A stretch of DNA of 64,000 nucleotides from Anastatus disparis (Eukaryota; Arthropoda; Insecta; Hymenoptera; Eupelmidae). The DNA lies in contig JAFFSR010000353.1 of NCBI GenBank assembly GCA_017163975.1, positions 3,194,501 through 3,258,500 on the forward strand. The letters are read 5' to 3'. Under the pieces are notes generated by a model, which was not told the origin of the DNA, did not search any database, and saw only the letters and a list, made by a program, of their open reading frames with translations. Position numbers and translations under genes: made by a program. Positions 44,961-54,705 of the stretch are shown here, piece by piece (position 1 is the first letter of the stretch; every line of letters begins with the position of its first letter).

Positions 44961-45049
44961 CATCATCTGATTTCTATTTCTGTTCAACCAACCTTTCCGG
45001 ATGTAACCGTACGAACAAGCTATCAATAACTCATCCGCATATAGGGTCT

Positions 45050-46638
45050 GTAACTTGTCCTAAATTTATTGATGCAACTTCCAATGATGACAACAGTATG
45101 AATATGGATACAAAAAATCAACCAGTTCAAGTTTCGACTGATGTAGAGTATAATATTAATGATGCGGAAGTGTTAGATTAATCACTCAACACATCATAAG
45201 ATGATGGAAGTGAAATAAACAATATATCATCACATTCTGGAACTGAAGACAATCAAAATAAGGATAATTTTAATCAAGTTTAGTTACGTGATCTTTGTCA
45301 AGATTCGGATCTTTCAAAAGAATGTTCCGAACTTTTAGCGTCGGAATCGAAGAAAAAAAAAGCTTAGCTCCAGGGACGCACATAACATACTATTGTTGAA
45401 AAGAAAAATTATTCAGAAAGTTTTTCACTAAAACGAATTATTCGGTTTACTGTAATAATATTAAAGGCTCGGTTACGGAATTTAACATTGAATATAAACC
45501 TCAAAATTGGCTTCTCTCTATAGATTCCTCAATAAGAAGTTTGAAAGCAATCTTGCTTTACAATGGGAATGTATATTCCCCATTACCTGTTGCTTATTTT
45601 GTTGTTATAAAAGAAGAAAACTATAACTTAGATATGTTATTACAGAAACTTAAATATAATATACATAAATGATATTGTGGTGACCTGAAAATATGCACTA
45701 TTATGCTGGGCCTACAAAAAGGATTCATGTCATATCCATGCTTTCTTTGCGAGAGGAATAGTCGGGCTCCAGATAATCATTACATAAAAAAAGTCTAGCC
45801 TATAACGCAATTAATTCCAAATATTAAAAATGTTTTTCGCCATACCCTGGCCGAAAGTCCAACTTTCGTTCCGGCTTCGAAAGACGAAAGTTGTATTTTC
45901 AGCCTTCATACGGCAAAAAACAGTATACACACCACAGGAGGTAAAATGTCGACCCCAAAGCACATGCTTGCCACCCTTGCCTCCGGCATAGGTCGCAATT
46001 CACATGTGCTATAGACTCGCCAGTACTTTACCTCCCTTGGTATGTAATATACTATTGACTGAAAGTTTGATACCTTCACATAAAGTCCTTTTCCTACTGT
46101 TGTACATAAAATTGAGCATCGCGAAGCAATTTGTTAAGAAGACGAATAAAAATCAAAGCAATGCTTTTGAGCGAAAATGAAAGAGGTTGTTTTTACTGGA
46201 CCTCAGATAAGAGATCTATTAAAAAAAGAGGAATTTGAAAAATTAATGACAGATTACGAGAAAGCAGCTTAGCAATGCTTTAGAGATGTTACTAAAAATT
46301 TTTCGGGAAATTACAAAGATCAAAATTATAAACAAATCGTTTCAGAAATGTTGAGCAACTTTAAAGAAGTTGGTTGTCTTATGAATCTGAAACTTTACTT
46401 TCTGGATTCTGATATTGATTACTTCCCAGAAAACTTAGGGGACTTCAGTGAAGAACAGGGGGAAAGAATACACCAGGAATTAAGAGAATTTGAAAGCAGG
46501 TATCAAGGAATTAGGGGCAAGAATAGGCTTGCAGATTATTGCTGGCGCGTGAAAACAGACGCGAATAAAATACATAAGAGAAAAGCAATTTATAGATTAT
46601 TTACTAATAAACGCAAATGTTGTCAAGAGGATGATTAA
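45050..46638 (+). pseudogene. Conserved mobile-element-associated protein, copy 2
   Basis: Plus-strand counterpart of copy 1, more decayed in frame but with more of the gene left. It reads LRDLCQDSDLSKECSELLAS (about 45288-45347), then the ASLYRFLN/LLYNGN region, LGLQKGFMSYPCFLCE (45705-45755), an inserted hairpin element (45838-46056), AKQFVK, and finally an open C-terminal frame 46348-46638 with LDSDIDYFPENLGDFSEEQG, YQGIRGKNRLADYCW and KRKAIYRLF. The D/E-EQGER-H pattern is highly conserved in this family. Many stops make it a pseudogene. It was duplicated head to head with copy 1. Confidence 0.65.
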
Positions 46639-47612
46639 TAGCTACTTTAATTTGTTCATAATTTAATTTTATTTGGGTTTTTAGCTTAGAGGTTTATGAG
46701 TCTGAGGTTTTCAGGTTTAGAGTTCATGAATTTAAGGTTTATGGGATTAATGTTTGTAGGTTTGTGCTATGTGGGCTCAGGCTTTATAGGTTTTAGGTTA
46801 ATTCAGCTTTTAATTCGGGGGTTTAGGGTATACTGGTTTAAGGTTTGTGGTTTTACCGGTTCAGGGTTCATGGATCAAGTATTCATAATGTTGAAGTACA
46901 TGGGTTCGGTGTTCATAAACTTAAGGTAAAGGAACTTTGGGGTAAATGCGATGGAAGGGCACATGGTTCATAAGTCGAAGAAGTTTAGGACTTGCGACTA
47001 ATTCTAAATATTCAAGCCCTAGTATTCGACGTGTGGTGTAGGAAACTATGGGATCGATTGCCGACAACATAACCCTTGTGTAAATTTCCTCTGATTTTTT
47101 ATAAGATTATCTCGTTACTTGACCTTTAAATAACCTTCAACCTCGTATGATAAAGGTTGATCAGTTTTGCATTTGAACTCGATGACCAAAACGTATGTGT
47201 AAATTTGTTTAAATTTCCATAGAGTTCCTCATGGTTTTACTTGAAAGAAAACCATAACTTAACCTTGAAATGACCTTGAATGACCTCTGAAAGTCCATAT
47301 GAGGTTAAAAGAACTAAGGGATCGTATGCAGCGAACCAAAAAGCCCATGTATGAATTATTTCAGATTTTTTTTTAAATTATTCTTATATTTGACCTTCAA
47401 ATAACTTTGAACCCATCGTGATACAGGTCAACAGACCTCGTATTTAAAATCAGCGATACCAAAAACCCTAAGATACCCCACTAAGATCAAAAAGATGACT
47501 AGAAAACAGAAATATGTCTTTTAGAGATTTTGACCTTCAGATGATCCCTAAGGGTCATTTAAGACCATTAAAAAATTTTTCTAAAATCATATCTAAACGT
47601 AAAATTTGCTTC
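45198..47612. repeat. Right arm of the 4.4-kb inverted duplication
   Basis: Mirror of 43190-44969 with a hairpin MITE insertion (45838-46056) and extra sequence at 47040-47390. AGGTCA-type words cluster in its outer part. The spacer between the arms is 44970-45197. Confidence 0.85.
45838..46056. mobile_element. Double-hairpin element with TTCG loop (copy 2 of 3)
   Basis: First hairpin: CGCCATACCCTGGCCGAAAG pairs with a later CTTCATACGGC. Second hairpin: AACAGTATACACACCACAGG pairs with CCTTGGTATGTAATATACTA, with AGCACATG and CACCCTTGCCTCCGGC near its tip. The opposite arm of the duplication is unoccupied at about 44325. Confidence 0.8.
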
Positions 47613-47770
47613 TATAAGCGCAGAGGAGCTTATAGAAGCACGAGCTTGATTCACTTGTGCGTCTTTTTACTATTAGCTCTCGTATAGGTAATAGAAGAGA
47701 CATACAAGTCTCTAGGTTTGACGTTCTTTGATAAATAAACCTAATAAATAAAATAGAAATAGTATATTTT
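47613..47770. other. Short spacer with small inverted repeat
   Basis: GCTTCTATAAGC and GCTTATAGAAGC (47610-47640) form a short hairpin. No gene. Confidence 0.4.
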
Positions 47771-47771
47771 C

Positions 47772-47976
47772 CACCATGGATGCATATTGATCATTCGCGG
47801 CGAGTGCAAACTTTCAGGGCTGAGAGTAATGAGGTTCTAAAAGTTGCACCAGCCAGGATGATCAATATGCAATCATGGTATAATATTAGTTGTATACGTA
47901 ACTTGGGAGTACGAAGGATAGATACTTTAGTCAAGCCTGGATTTAGAATCCTTCGTACTCTCAAGTTATGTAGATA
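47772..47976. repeat. Two adjacent hairpins
   Basis: 47772-47882: CCATGGATGCATATTGATCA pairs with TGATCAATATGCAATCATGG. 47894-47975: TAACTTGGGAGTACGAAGGA pairs with TCCTTCGTACTCTCAAGTTA. Both are long near-perfect stems with 40-70-base loops; they may be tiny MITEs. Confidence 0.8.
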
Positions 47977-48231
47977 AGTTTATGTCGTTGTAGGCCGTAT
48001 GAGGAACTATAAAAATGATTTTTGAAAATGAATGATATATATTTTATTAAAAATAAGTAAATAATGTCATTATGCATACTCTAAATATTTTATTAAACTT
48101 TTTAAACTATTACAATATTAATATTTTCAATATTAATAATATATATTTTATTATCACATAACTAATACATTAATAATAACAATACATTTGCACTTTTACG
48201 TACAACTATCTTTAAAAATTAAATTTTAACA
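47977..48231. other. AT-rich spacer
   Basis: No gene or repeat recognised; many TATTAATA words. Confidence 0.35.
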
Positions 48232-48634
48232 ATTATCTGGAGGACGTTGGATTTCGCTATCCTTTTCTAATTTAAAAATGTAGGTTTTTGGAAAAACTAG
48301 TGATTATTGATAGAAATTAAGAGTTGTCTGCAACTTGTATAGTAAAAAGCAATATTTTCTCTAATAAGAGCAAATTAATTTTGTTGTTTTGTTTTCAAGC
48401 AAAGTTTGACATACTTAAACATCATACTCTCTAGTCCGAATTTATGATTTTTTGAATATGTCAAACTTTTCTTGAAAACAAAGAAACAAAATTAATTTGC
48501 TCTCATCAGACAAAATATTGTTTTTTACTATACAAGTTGCGGACAACCCTTAATTCGTATTTGTAATCACTAGTTTTACCAAAAATGTACATTTTTTATT
48601 TAGAAAAGGATAGAGCGATCCAGCGTCCTCTTAA
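48232..48634. mobile_element. TTAA MITE family C, copy with a damaged left end
   Basis: Palindrome with GGATTTCGCTATCCTTTTCT and AGAAAAGGATAGAGCGATCC near the tips; the right end is GCGTCCTC then TTAA (48631-48634), the left end is mutated (TTATCTGGAGGACG). Inner arms share TTAATTTTGTT and GTTTTCAAG-AAAGTTTGACAT. Confidence 0.75.
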
Positions 48635-48659
48635 CTTTGAAAATTTTTTCAAAACATTC

Positions 48660-49080
48660 TTAAAGGGTATGACGGAGCTCGCTATCTTCTATAATAATTA
48701 ATTAATATTTTAATTCCAAGTTCACGAGTAATCGGTACGTTAGATCGAGTTCCTTCATTACAGCAAGCAAATTTGTAATATTAAACTTAAGTACGGACAA
48801 CTTATAGAATTTACCAAAACACTGTACATAAAAAGTTATAAACAATTTTTTGGTATATAGTGTTTTGAGGTTATGTTTATCAAGCTTGATATCAAATTTT
48901 CATTCCAAGCTTTCAAAAAAATAACAAGTCCAAATGATTTTTTATTTTTACAAAAATTATTGTATTAGCATAGCATTAGTGCGGACAAGTCATTATAATT
49001 GTTTAAATTACGAATTTAAAAGGATATCAATAAAATAATAAAAGCAAAAATTGTGTTCAACAGCTCCGACATCCCGTTAA
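48660..49080. mobile_element. TTAA MITE family D
   Basis: TTAA at 48660-48663 and 49077-49080. Starts AGGGTATGACGGAGCT and ends AGCTCCGACATCCCG. Unlike A-C it is not a full palindrome; the interior resembles 58197-58510 (GGACAACT, TTTTGAGGTTA, TGATTTTTTATTTT). Confidence 0.75.
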
Positions 49081-49254
49081 GGTAGTACCGTCATTAATTT
49101 GTGTCATTAAGAATACGATCAGAAAATTATTTTTTACTAGTTTTTATATAAATTTCATGACAAAAATGAATAAGAATGTAGGAAAGGGATACTTTAGAAT
49201 GTAAAAAAAATGATTTGATAAAAATTGTAACCCTGCTAGCGCAGATATTATATT

Positions 49255-49621
49255 AGTGATTAAAAAGAGATACAAAAACATATCCTATAAGCAAAGTAAA
49301 CTTTTTTATTTTTATCACAACTGAATAAAACAAAACTCATTTTGTTCCTTAGAGAATTTCAAGGGGAGTTACCAATGGGATTTCAGTGATAACGCTTACA
49401 GTTTAAAAGAAAATTCAATTGTTCATTAAAGCACTGTGCAATTTTATATAAATAATTGTTATGTACGTTTAAACTGAAAATGCTACCACTTAATTTTCAT
49501 CGGTGACTCGCCCTGGAATTTTCTGAGGAACAAAATGTGCTTTGTTTTATTCAGATACGATGAAAAATAAAAGAGTCTCCTTCGTTTCAAAGACATTTTT
49601 TTGTATCTTTTTTTAATCACT
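49255..49621. mobile_element. ~370-bp palindromic element
   Basis: Starts AGTGATTAAAAAGAGATACA and ends TGTATCTTTTTTTAATCACT; arms include ACTGAATAAAACAAA and TTTGTTTTATTCAG. Loop 49395-49490. Non-coding. Confidence 0.75.
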
Positions 49622-50305
49622 GACTGATTCCATTCATATTCATGCAGGCCGTCACTGATCGAATTTTTTTTTCTCTTCTAAGTGATAAAAATACCTTCCA
49701 ATATGCATATGAAGATAAAATTTACCTCACAAAACACTCGAAAATATGTTTATTCCTCGCTACAGCGTCTTTAGTGTTGGGTGTAAAAATAAAAATTGAA
49801 AATGAACCTCAATTTTCAAATTGCCATAGCTCCGTCAATTTTTTACCTTTTTGGGCGTTCTTTTAATGAAAATGTGCGAAATTTAGTCTAATTTCAAATA
49901 CCTTTCGATTTTTACGATACGAGTTGATCTCTCTGAGTTATTCATGAAAAACCGAAATAACCGATTTTTTTCAAACGCAATTTTCTCAAAAACTATATTT
50001 TTTTTTGTTGAAATTTGTATATGTTTTCATACATAAAAAATACTAACTTTTAGAATAGGTGAGAATATACGATTTTGCCTTTTTTTTAAACAGATTTTTA
50101 AAGGTTTTTTTATATTTTTCATTTTAAAGCATTGATACCATGGCGCATCATGCCATTTTTCCAACTATTACGTCTTTTTACAATTCATTTATGTTTTTAT
50201 TTATTAATTTATCAAAAATATTAACAAAAATCTTTAAAATAAACCCTTGATCAAATTTTTTTATCAATTATAACCGAAGTTATGATAATTTTAAGTTTAT
50301 AAAAA
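49622..50305 (+). mobile_element. Solo TIR of the TACC transposon family
   Basis: Matches 32571-33270 throughout (GACTGATTCCATTCA, CATGCAGGCCGTCACTGATC, CATAGCTCCGTCAATTTTT, ACCATGGCGCATCATG) at clearly lower identity than the two TIRs of the intact copy. No gene or second TIR nearby, so it is an older truncated relic. Confidence 0.85.
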
Positions 50306-50446
50306 TAGAAATGTTTTTTTGTTGATAGTTAAAATTTTTTATTCAGTTGTGCTGCACCTTTTTTTCTTTCTCTGAAACTTTGAAATTTTTTTTTAGTTCA
50401 AATCGTTGTGCTGATGTTTGCATCTTTTCTTCATAGTTTATGCTTT
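50306..50446. other. Spacer without gene
   Basis: T-rich sequence between the solo TIR and the hairpin element. Confidence 0.3.
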
Positions 50447-50667
50447 TTCGCCATACCCTGCCCGAAACTACGACTTTCGTCCCAGCGCCAAAAAACAAAA
50501 GTCATAGTTTTGGTCTAGGTATGGCGAAAAATAGTATACACTCCACGGGAGGTAAAATGGCGAGCCCATAGCACATATTTGCCACCCTCGCCTTCGGCTC
50601 GAGGTGGCAATTATATGTGCTATGGACTCGCCAGTACTTTACCTCCCTTGGTGTGTAATATACTATT
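50447..50667. mobile_element. Double-hairpin element with TTCG loop (copy 3 of 3)
   Basis: Same plan as 45838-46056: CGCCATACCCTGCCCGAAAC against GGTCTAGGTATGGCG, then AATAGTATACACTCCACGGG against CCTTGGTGTGTAATATACTA. The tip is GCCACCCTCGCCTTCGGCTC, a GC stem closed by TTCG. Confidence 0.8.
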
Positions 50668-51249
50668 ATTGAGGGATTCGTCCCATTCTGCATCGATTAC
50701 TCGTAGTTCAATTTTTTGTTCACACACCTGTGCGACTACGTGCTTACAGTTTACGTATAGATCTGGGCTCGTAGCGCAGTGCCTAAATTTTTAGGGTTGG
50801 TTATAAAATTTTCTTTTTTTTTTTGTATGGGTATGCTTTGACCCTGTAAATTGTGAGATTTTAATTTAGCAACACGAGCTTGAATAGCAAAGTTTAAGGA
50901 TTCTATGAATCTTAGGACCACGACACTTTAAACTGTACTATTTTTTTTTTTTTTTACTATATCATACTTATAAATTAAAAATAGAAAATCACATGCAACT
51001 ATTTACTATAACTACACCAAAACCTTTTTTTACTTTGCGAAAGATTTTAAACAAGGTTTTTGAATTTACAATAACTACTGTTATTTCTAAGTATTTAGAG
51101 TAGTTGTTGTAAGTACAACTGTTAGCTTGTATCTGATTACGACCTTTGTTATGATTTATCATATTACCTTCTAATTTGTATATGATACTTATTTATTTTT
51201 TATGTATACGTTTAGTTTTGTATTACGTGTTTATGTACATATTTAAATT
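50668..51249. other. Non-coding 3' side of the LTR retrotransposon
   Basis: Lies downstream of the retrotransposon pol stop. A T-run at 50940-50957 (A-run on the element strand) could be a polypurine tract remnant and an LTR might begin beyond it, but I found no matching copy near 56 kb and do not call LTRs. Confidence 0.35.
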
Positions 51250-52620
51250 TCAGTTTTCGAAGAACGGTTTGAGGTTATTTAGATGAAATTTTCCTCCTTC
51301 CTTGTTTTTCTCATTCATGAGCAAATATGTGCTGCTTGCTTTTTTATTTTTTACTATGTACAGTCCTTCGTAAACATTTCCAATTTTATTCTTTTCATTA
51401 TCAGAAACGTTCAAAGCTTTTATTAGCACTTTGCCGTTTATTGAGAATTCGTAATGCTTTCATTCTGTATTCTGGTTTTCTGCGAATTTTTTTCTCTCCT
51501 TAAGAGCAGGTCGTATATCTCTGTCCTTTTCTAATCAAAGAATTAATTGTTTTGCAAAAACTAATAATTGTAGTAAAAAATAAGGAGATAGCCCCATCTC
51601 GTATAATAAAAAGCAAGATTTTCTTTAATGAGGAAAAATTATTTTTATCGATTCATTTGGAAGAAAACCTTGGAAAACTTAAAAAATAGAGGTTAGGATG
51701 GACAATTCAGTTTTTCAAGGTTTTCTTAAAAACGAAGCGATAAAAATAATTTTTCCTCATAAAAGAGAATCTTGCTTTTTATTATACGAGATGGGGCTTT
51801 CTTCTTATTTTTTGCTACAATTATTAATTTTTGTGAAAAAATCAATTCTTTGATTAGAATAGGACAGATATACTCGACCTCCTCTTAAGCATATTTTCTC
51901 TTGCCATGTATATTTTTATATCATAGCCGACATCATTATTTTCTATTTTTATATACTTTTGTCAAAATCTATCATGTTTTTTGTTGAAGTATAATTCCAT
52001 TGCTGTAAACTTTGTCGTTTCATGGTGGACAGAGTTCATTATTTTTTGAATTATTGGCACATATGATGCCCATGTTCTATGATTGTCAGTTAGAAAGGTT
52101 CTCAAGAATCTTGCTAATTCTCTGTGAATTCGCTCCACTATGTTACTTCGTGGGTGGCAAATCGATGAAAATAACATTTTAATATTTTTATCTTTTAGGG
52201 TTTCCCCCACTTTTTCCCCGTGAATTGGGTTCTATGATCTGTAATTATTGCTTCGGGCTTACCGTATTTTGGTATGTAGTCCGTTAACATTTTTTTAATT
52301 ATAGTTAAAACATTCGCTTTTTTAATGGGATACATAACTACGTACTTAGAAAAAGTATCTATTGTAGTTGATATGTGTTTGACTCCACCCGTAGATATCG
52401 GTAATGGGACGTAAAAGTCTATAGATAATATTTGATTTTTATTATTTACCGAAATTGGTTCAGCCTTTGTTTATCGTTTACCATTTGGTCTTCTGATATA
52501 TTTTGCATGTTTTTAGTATTAAATTAGTTTTCTTTCCAAGACTATGTGCTTGAAAACTTTCTAATAGAATTTCTAATGTTTTTTTTTGGACCTATATGTC
52601 CATAAGTTTAATGCGTGTTT
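51250..52620 (-). pseudogene. Integrase, interrupted by a MITE
   Basis: Core domain pieces: GGVKHISTTIDTFSKYVVMY, AIITDHRTQF (second catalytic D), and in 51962-52210 NIVERIHRELARFL, whose E is the third catalytic residue. Past a stop at 51962 the frame continues to ENMLK, is cut by MITE C, and resumes as ERKKFAENQ through GNVYEGLYIVKNKK and GGKFHLNNLKPF to a stop at 51250-51252. That end is the usual Gypsy integrase C-terminal chromatin/DNA-binding region. The enzyme would join retroviral-type cDNA to the host genome. Inactive. Confidence 0.8.
51500..51888. mobile_element. TTAA MITE family C, full copy
   Basis: TTAA at 51500-51503 and 51885-51888; ends GAGCAGGTCGTATATCTCTG and CAGATATACTCGACCTCCTC. 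Arms share TCTAATCAAAGAATTAATTG, AAAAAATAAG and ATCTCGTATAATAAAAAGCA. Removal leaves one TTAA within the integrase frame (Leu-Lys codons), so the insertion hit coding DNA. Confidence 0.88.
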
Positions 52621-52949
52621 ATTACCACATCTTGAATTAATGCTTATGGTGATATTATCTTATTTCCATTTGTGGATTTTTTTGTAAGTATATTATTTTT
52701 ATATTCATAGTTCTCTTTTGTATTATTGTTTATTTGCATTCTATTTACTATTTTCACACAATAAGTATCTTTCTGTAAAAAGTCTTTTAATTTTACTAAT
52801 TTTCTTTTTAAATCATTTTTTATTTCTAACTTCTTTACTATTGAAGCAATTACTATGTCTTCTTTTTTATTTCTATATTGAAGTATTTCTTGCCGACTTA
52901 AAAAATCTATGGCGTTGCTTTTATTGCCCGGTATATGTTCAGGATAAAT

Positions 52950-53345
52950 GTTGTAGTCTTGTAATGCAAGACTCCATCTTTTTAGTCTTTCATTACTAAA
53001 TTTGCATTTTTTCAGAAATGTTATGACTTGATGGTCTGTTTTTACAATTATTTGTTTGACACCTTTTAAATAAGTGTAATTTTTGTAAAGACCATACTAT
53101 AGCCAGTAACTCTTTCTCAGTTGTTTAATAATTAATTTCACTGCCTTTTAGCGTTCTGTTAATAAAACATAATGTTTTCATAATTATTGTTATTTGATTG
53201 TGACAATATTGCTGCGATTGCGTAATCACTCGCGTCAGTAGTTAGTATAAATGGCTTTGTTGTATCAACGAATTCGAAGATGATATTTTCGTCAAATGAG
53301 CCTTCTATTTTTTCAAAGGTTTTTGCTGTCTTTTTGTCCATATAT
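52950..53345 (-). pseudogene. Retrotransposon RNase H region
   Basis: 53159-53341 encodes KPFILTTDASDYAIAAILSQ, with the first RNase H aspartate in TDAS. Further on, in another frame, TEKELLAIVW carries the conserved Glu. Several stops follow. Confidence 0.7.
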
Positions 53346-53559
53346 ATGGGACATTCTTTCGCAACAAGAATATTAATGGCAATATTTCGTTTGCATATCC
53401 TTTTGCGAATTTTATGTAGAAGTTTACGAAGCCTAAAAATGCTTGTGATTGCTTCTGGTTTTTTGGTAATTTAAATTCTTTGATAGATCTTATTTTATCA
53501 GGATCTGGCGCTATGCTATCTGCTAATATGAAATCACCTAAGAATTCTATCTTGTTTTT

Positions 53560-54131
53560 ACAAAAATTTGATTTTTGAAAATTAAATTAAATTTTATGTT
53601 TTGCAGCTTTTTAAAATAATTTTCCTAGATGATTTAAGTGTTCATCAAATGTTGATAATCTGATATGTAGATCATCTACGAATACTAATAGGAAATCTTG
53701 CATATAATTTATTACTTCGTCAAGACCTCTTAGTAATGCTGCGCTGCTGGTCTTCATTCTGAAGGTAGCTACATTGAATTCGTAGACTTTATTGTCTATC
53801 TTGCTGTATATTTTTTACTATTTTCAGTTAATTCGACTTGTCAATAACTGCTAGTCAAGTCTAAATTTAACATAAATTTTTTTTTCTTGCACCATAAAAA
53901 TATTTCTTCTATCGATAATGGTGCTTCATAATCATCGACGATTTTTTCGTTCAGCTTTCTAGCATCCAAACATAATCTTACAGATCCATCTTTCTTTATG
54001 ACTGTTACAATGGAGTTAATGTATGGGCTATTTGATTTTCTGATAATTCCTAATTTTAGCATTTTATCTATTTCATCTAATACCTTTTGCCGGTGATCGT
54101 CTATATGATGTATCATATTATTTTTCCACAA
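53560..54131 (-). pseudogene. Retrotransposon reverse transcriptase region
   Basis: 53841-54131 encodes LGIIRKSNSPYINSIVTVIK, KKDGSVRLCLDARKLNE and FMLNLDL, the conserved RT blocks with the first catalytic Asp in NLDL. After a frame break the active-site FVDDL lies at about 53671-53685. Order and motifs are typical of Gypsy-like RT. Broken by shifts. Confidence 0.78.
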
Positions 54132-54705
54132 ATCACATTTTCTGTGAGAGTGTGAGTTGTAAAATGATTTTCTATGTGTGAGAAATTCATAATTTCTTCT
54201 TTATTCTCGATAACACATGTCTTCAAGTCAATCAGGCCCTCGTGTGTTTCGATTATTTGAATGTGAGCATACTCACTGAGCTTTTGCTCATTATATTTCA
54301 TATTAACATATTCATCGTTAATAGATAATAGTATTTCTTCATGCAACGTGTTTATTATCATATGTAATGATTTCTGCGTGTCATATCCTAAGATACAATC
54401 TCTTATTAAATTTGGTATTATTAGATGGATTAAATTATTATTTTGCCCATTAAAATCTGTATTAATTAATATTTGTTGCTTTATTTTCTTTGATTTGGAA
54501 CTTGTTGCTGTCTTAATATATTTGCCTGTTATTAGCAATCTTGAACATTTTTCTAATTGATGCAAGTTTTCATTAAAAAAATTTTCTGAAATACAAGTGA
54601 CTTTATTTCCTGTATCTACTAATGCTTGTGTAATTTTTCCTTGTAACCTTATTTTAATTTCAGGATATGTTATCTGTGGATTTATTATTGTTTTATCGTC
54701 TTGCT
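54113..54705 (-). pseudogene. Retrotransposon protease and PR-RT linker
   Basis: The aspartic protease active site appears as QALVDTGNKV (about 54606-54635), preceded by ITYPEIKIRLQGK. Next to it is the 150-codon open frame 54113-54565 (LVIT-type start, IIPNLIRDCILGYD), a typical protease C-terminal flap region with the ILG motif, leading to RT. A frame stop lies between PR and this frame near 54565. Confidence 0.7.

Larger units (their letters stand above)
43190..44969. repeat. Left arm of a 4.4-kb inverted duplication
   Basis: Reverse complement of 45198-47612: the innermost words are TTTCACTTCCATCATC and GATGATGGAAGTGAAA, the outermost CGTTCAGATATGATTTT and AAATCATATCTAAACG. Compared with the right arm it lacks a 219-bp hairpin element and ~95 bp of coding sequence. 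Confidence 0.85.

Noticed and set aside
43424..46930. Telomere repeat array
   Set aside because: Words are irregular and mixed (TTTATGGG, TTCAGGG); neither TTAGG nor TTTAGGG repeats regularly.
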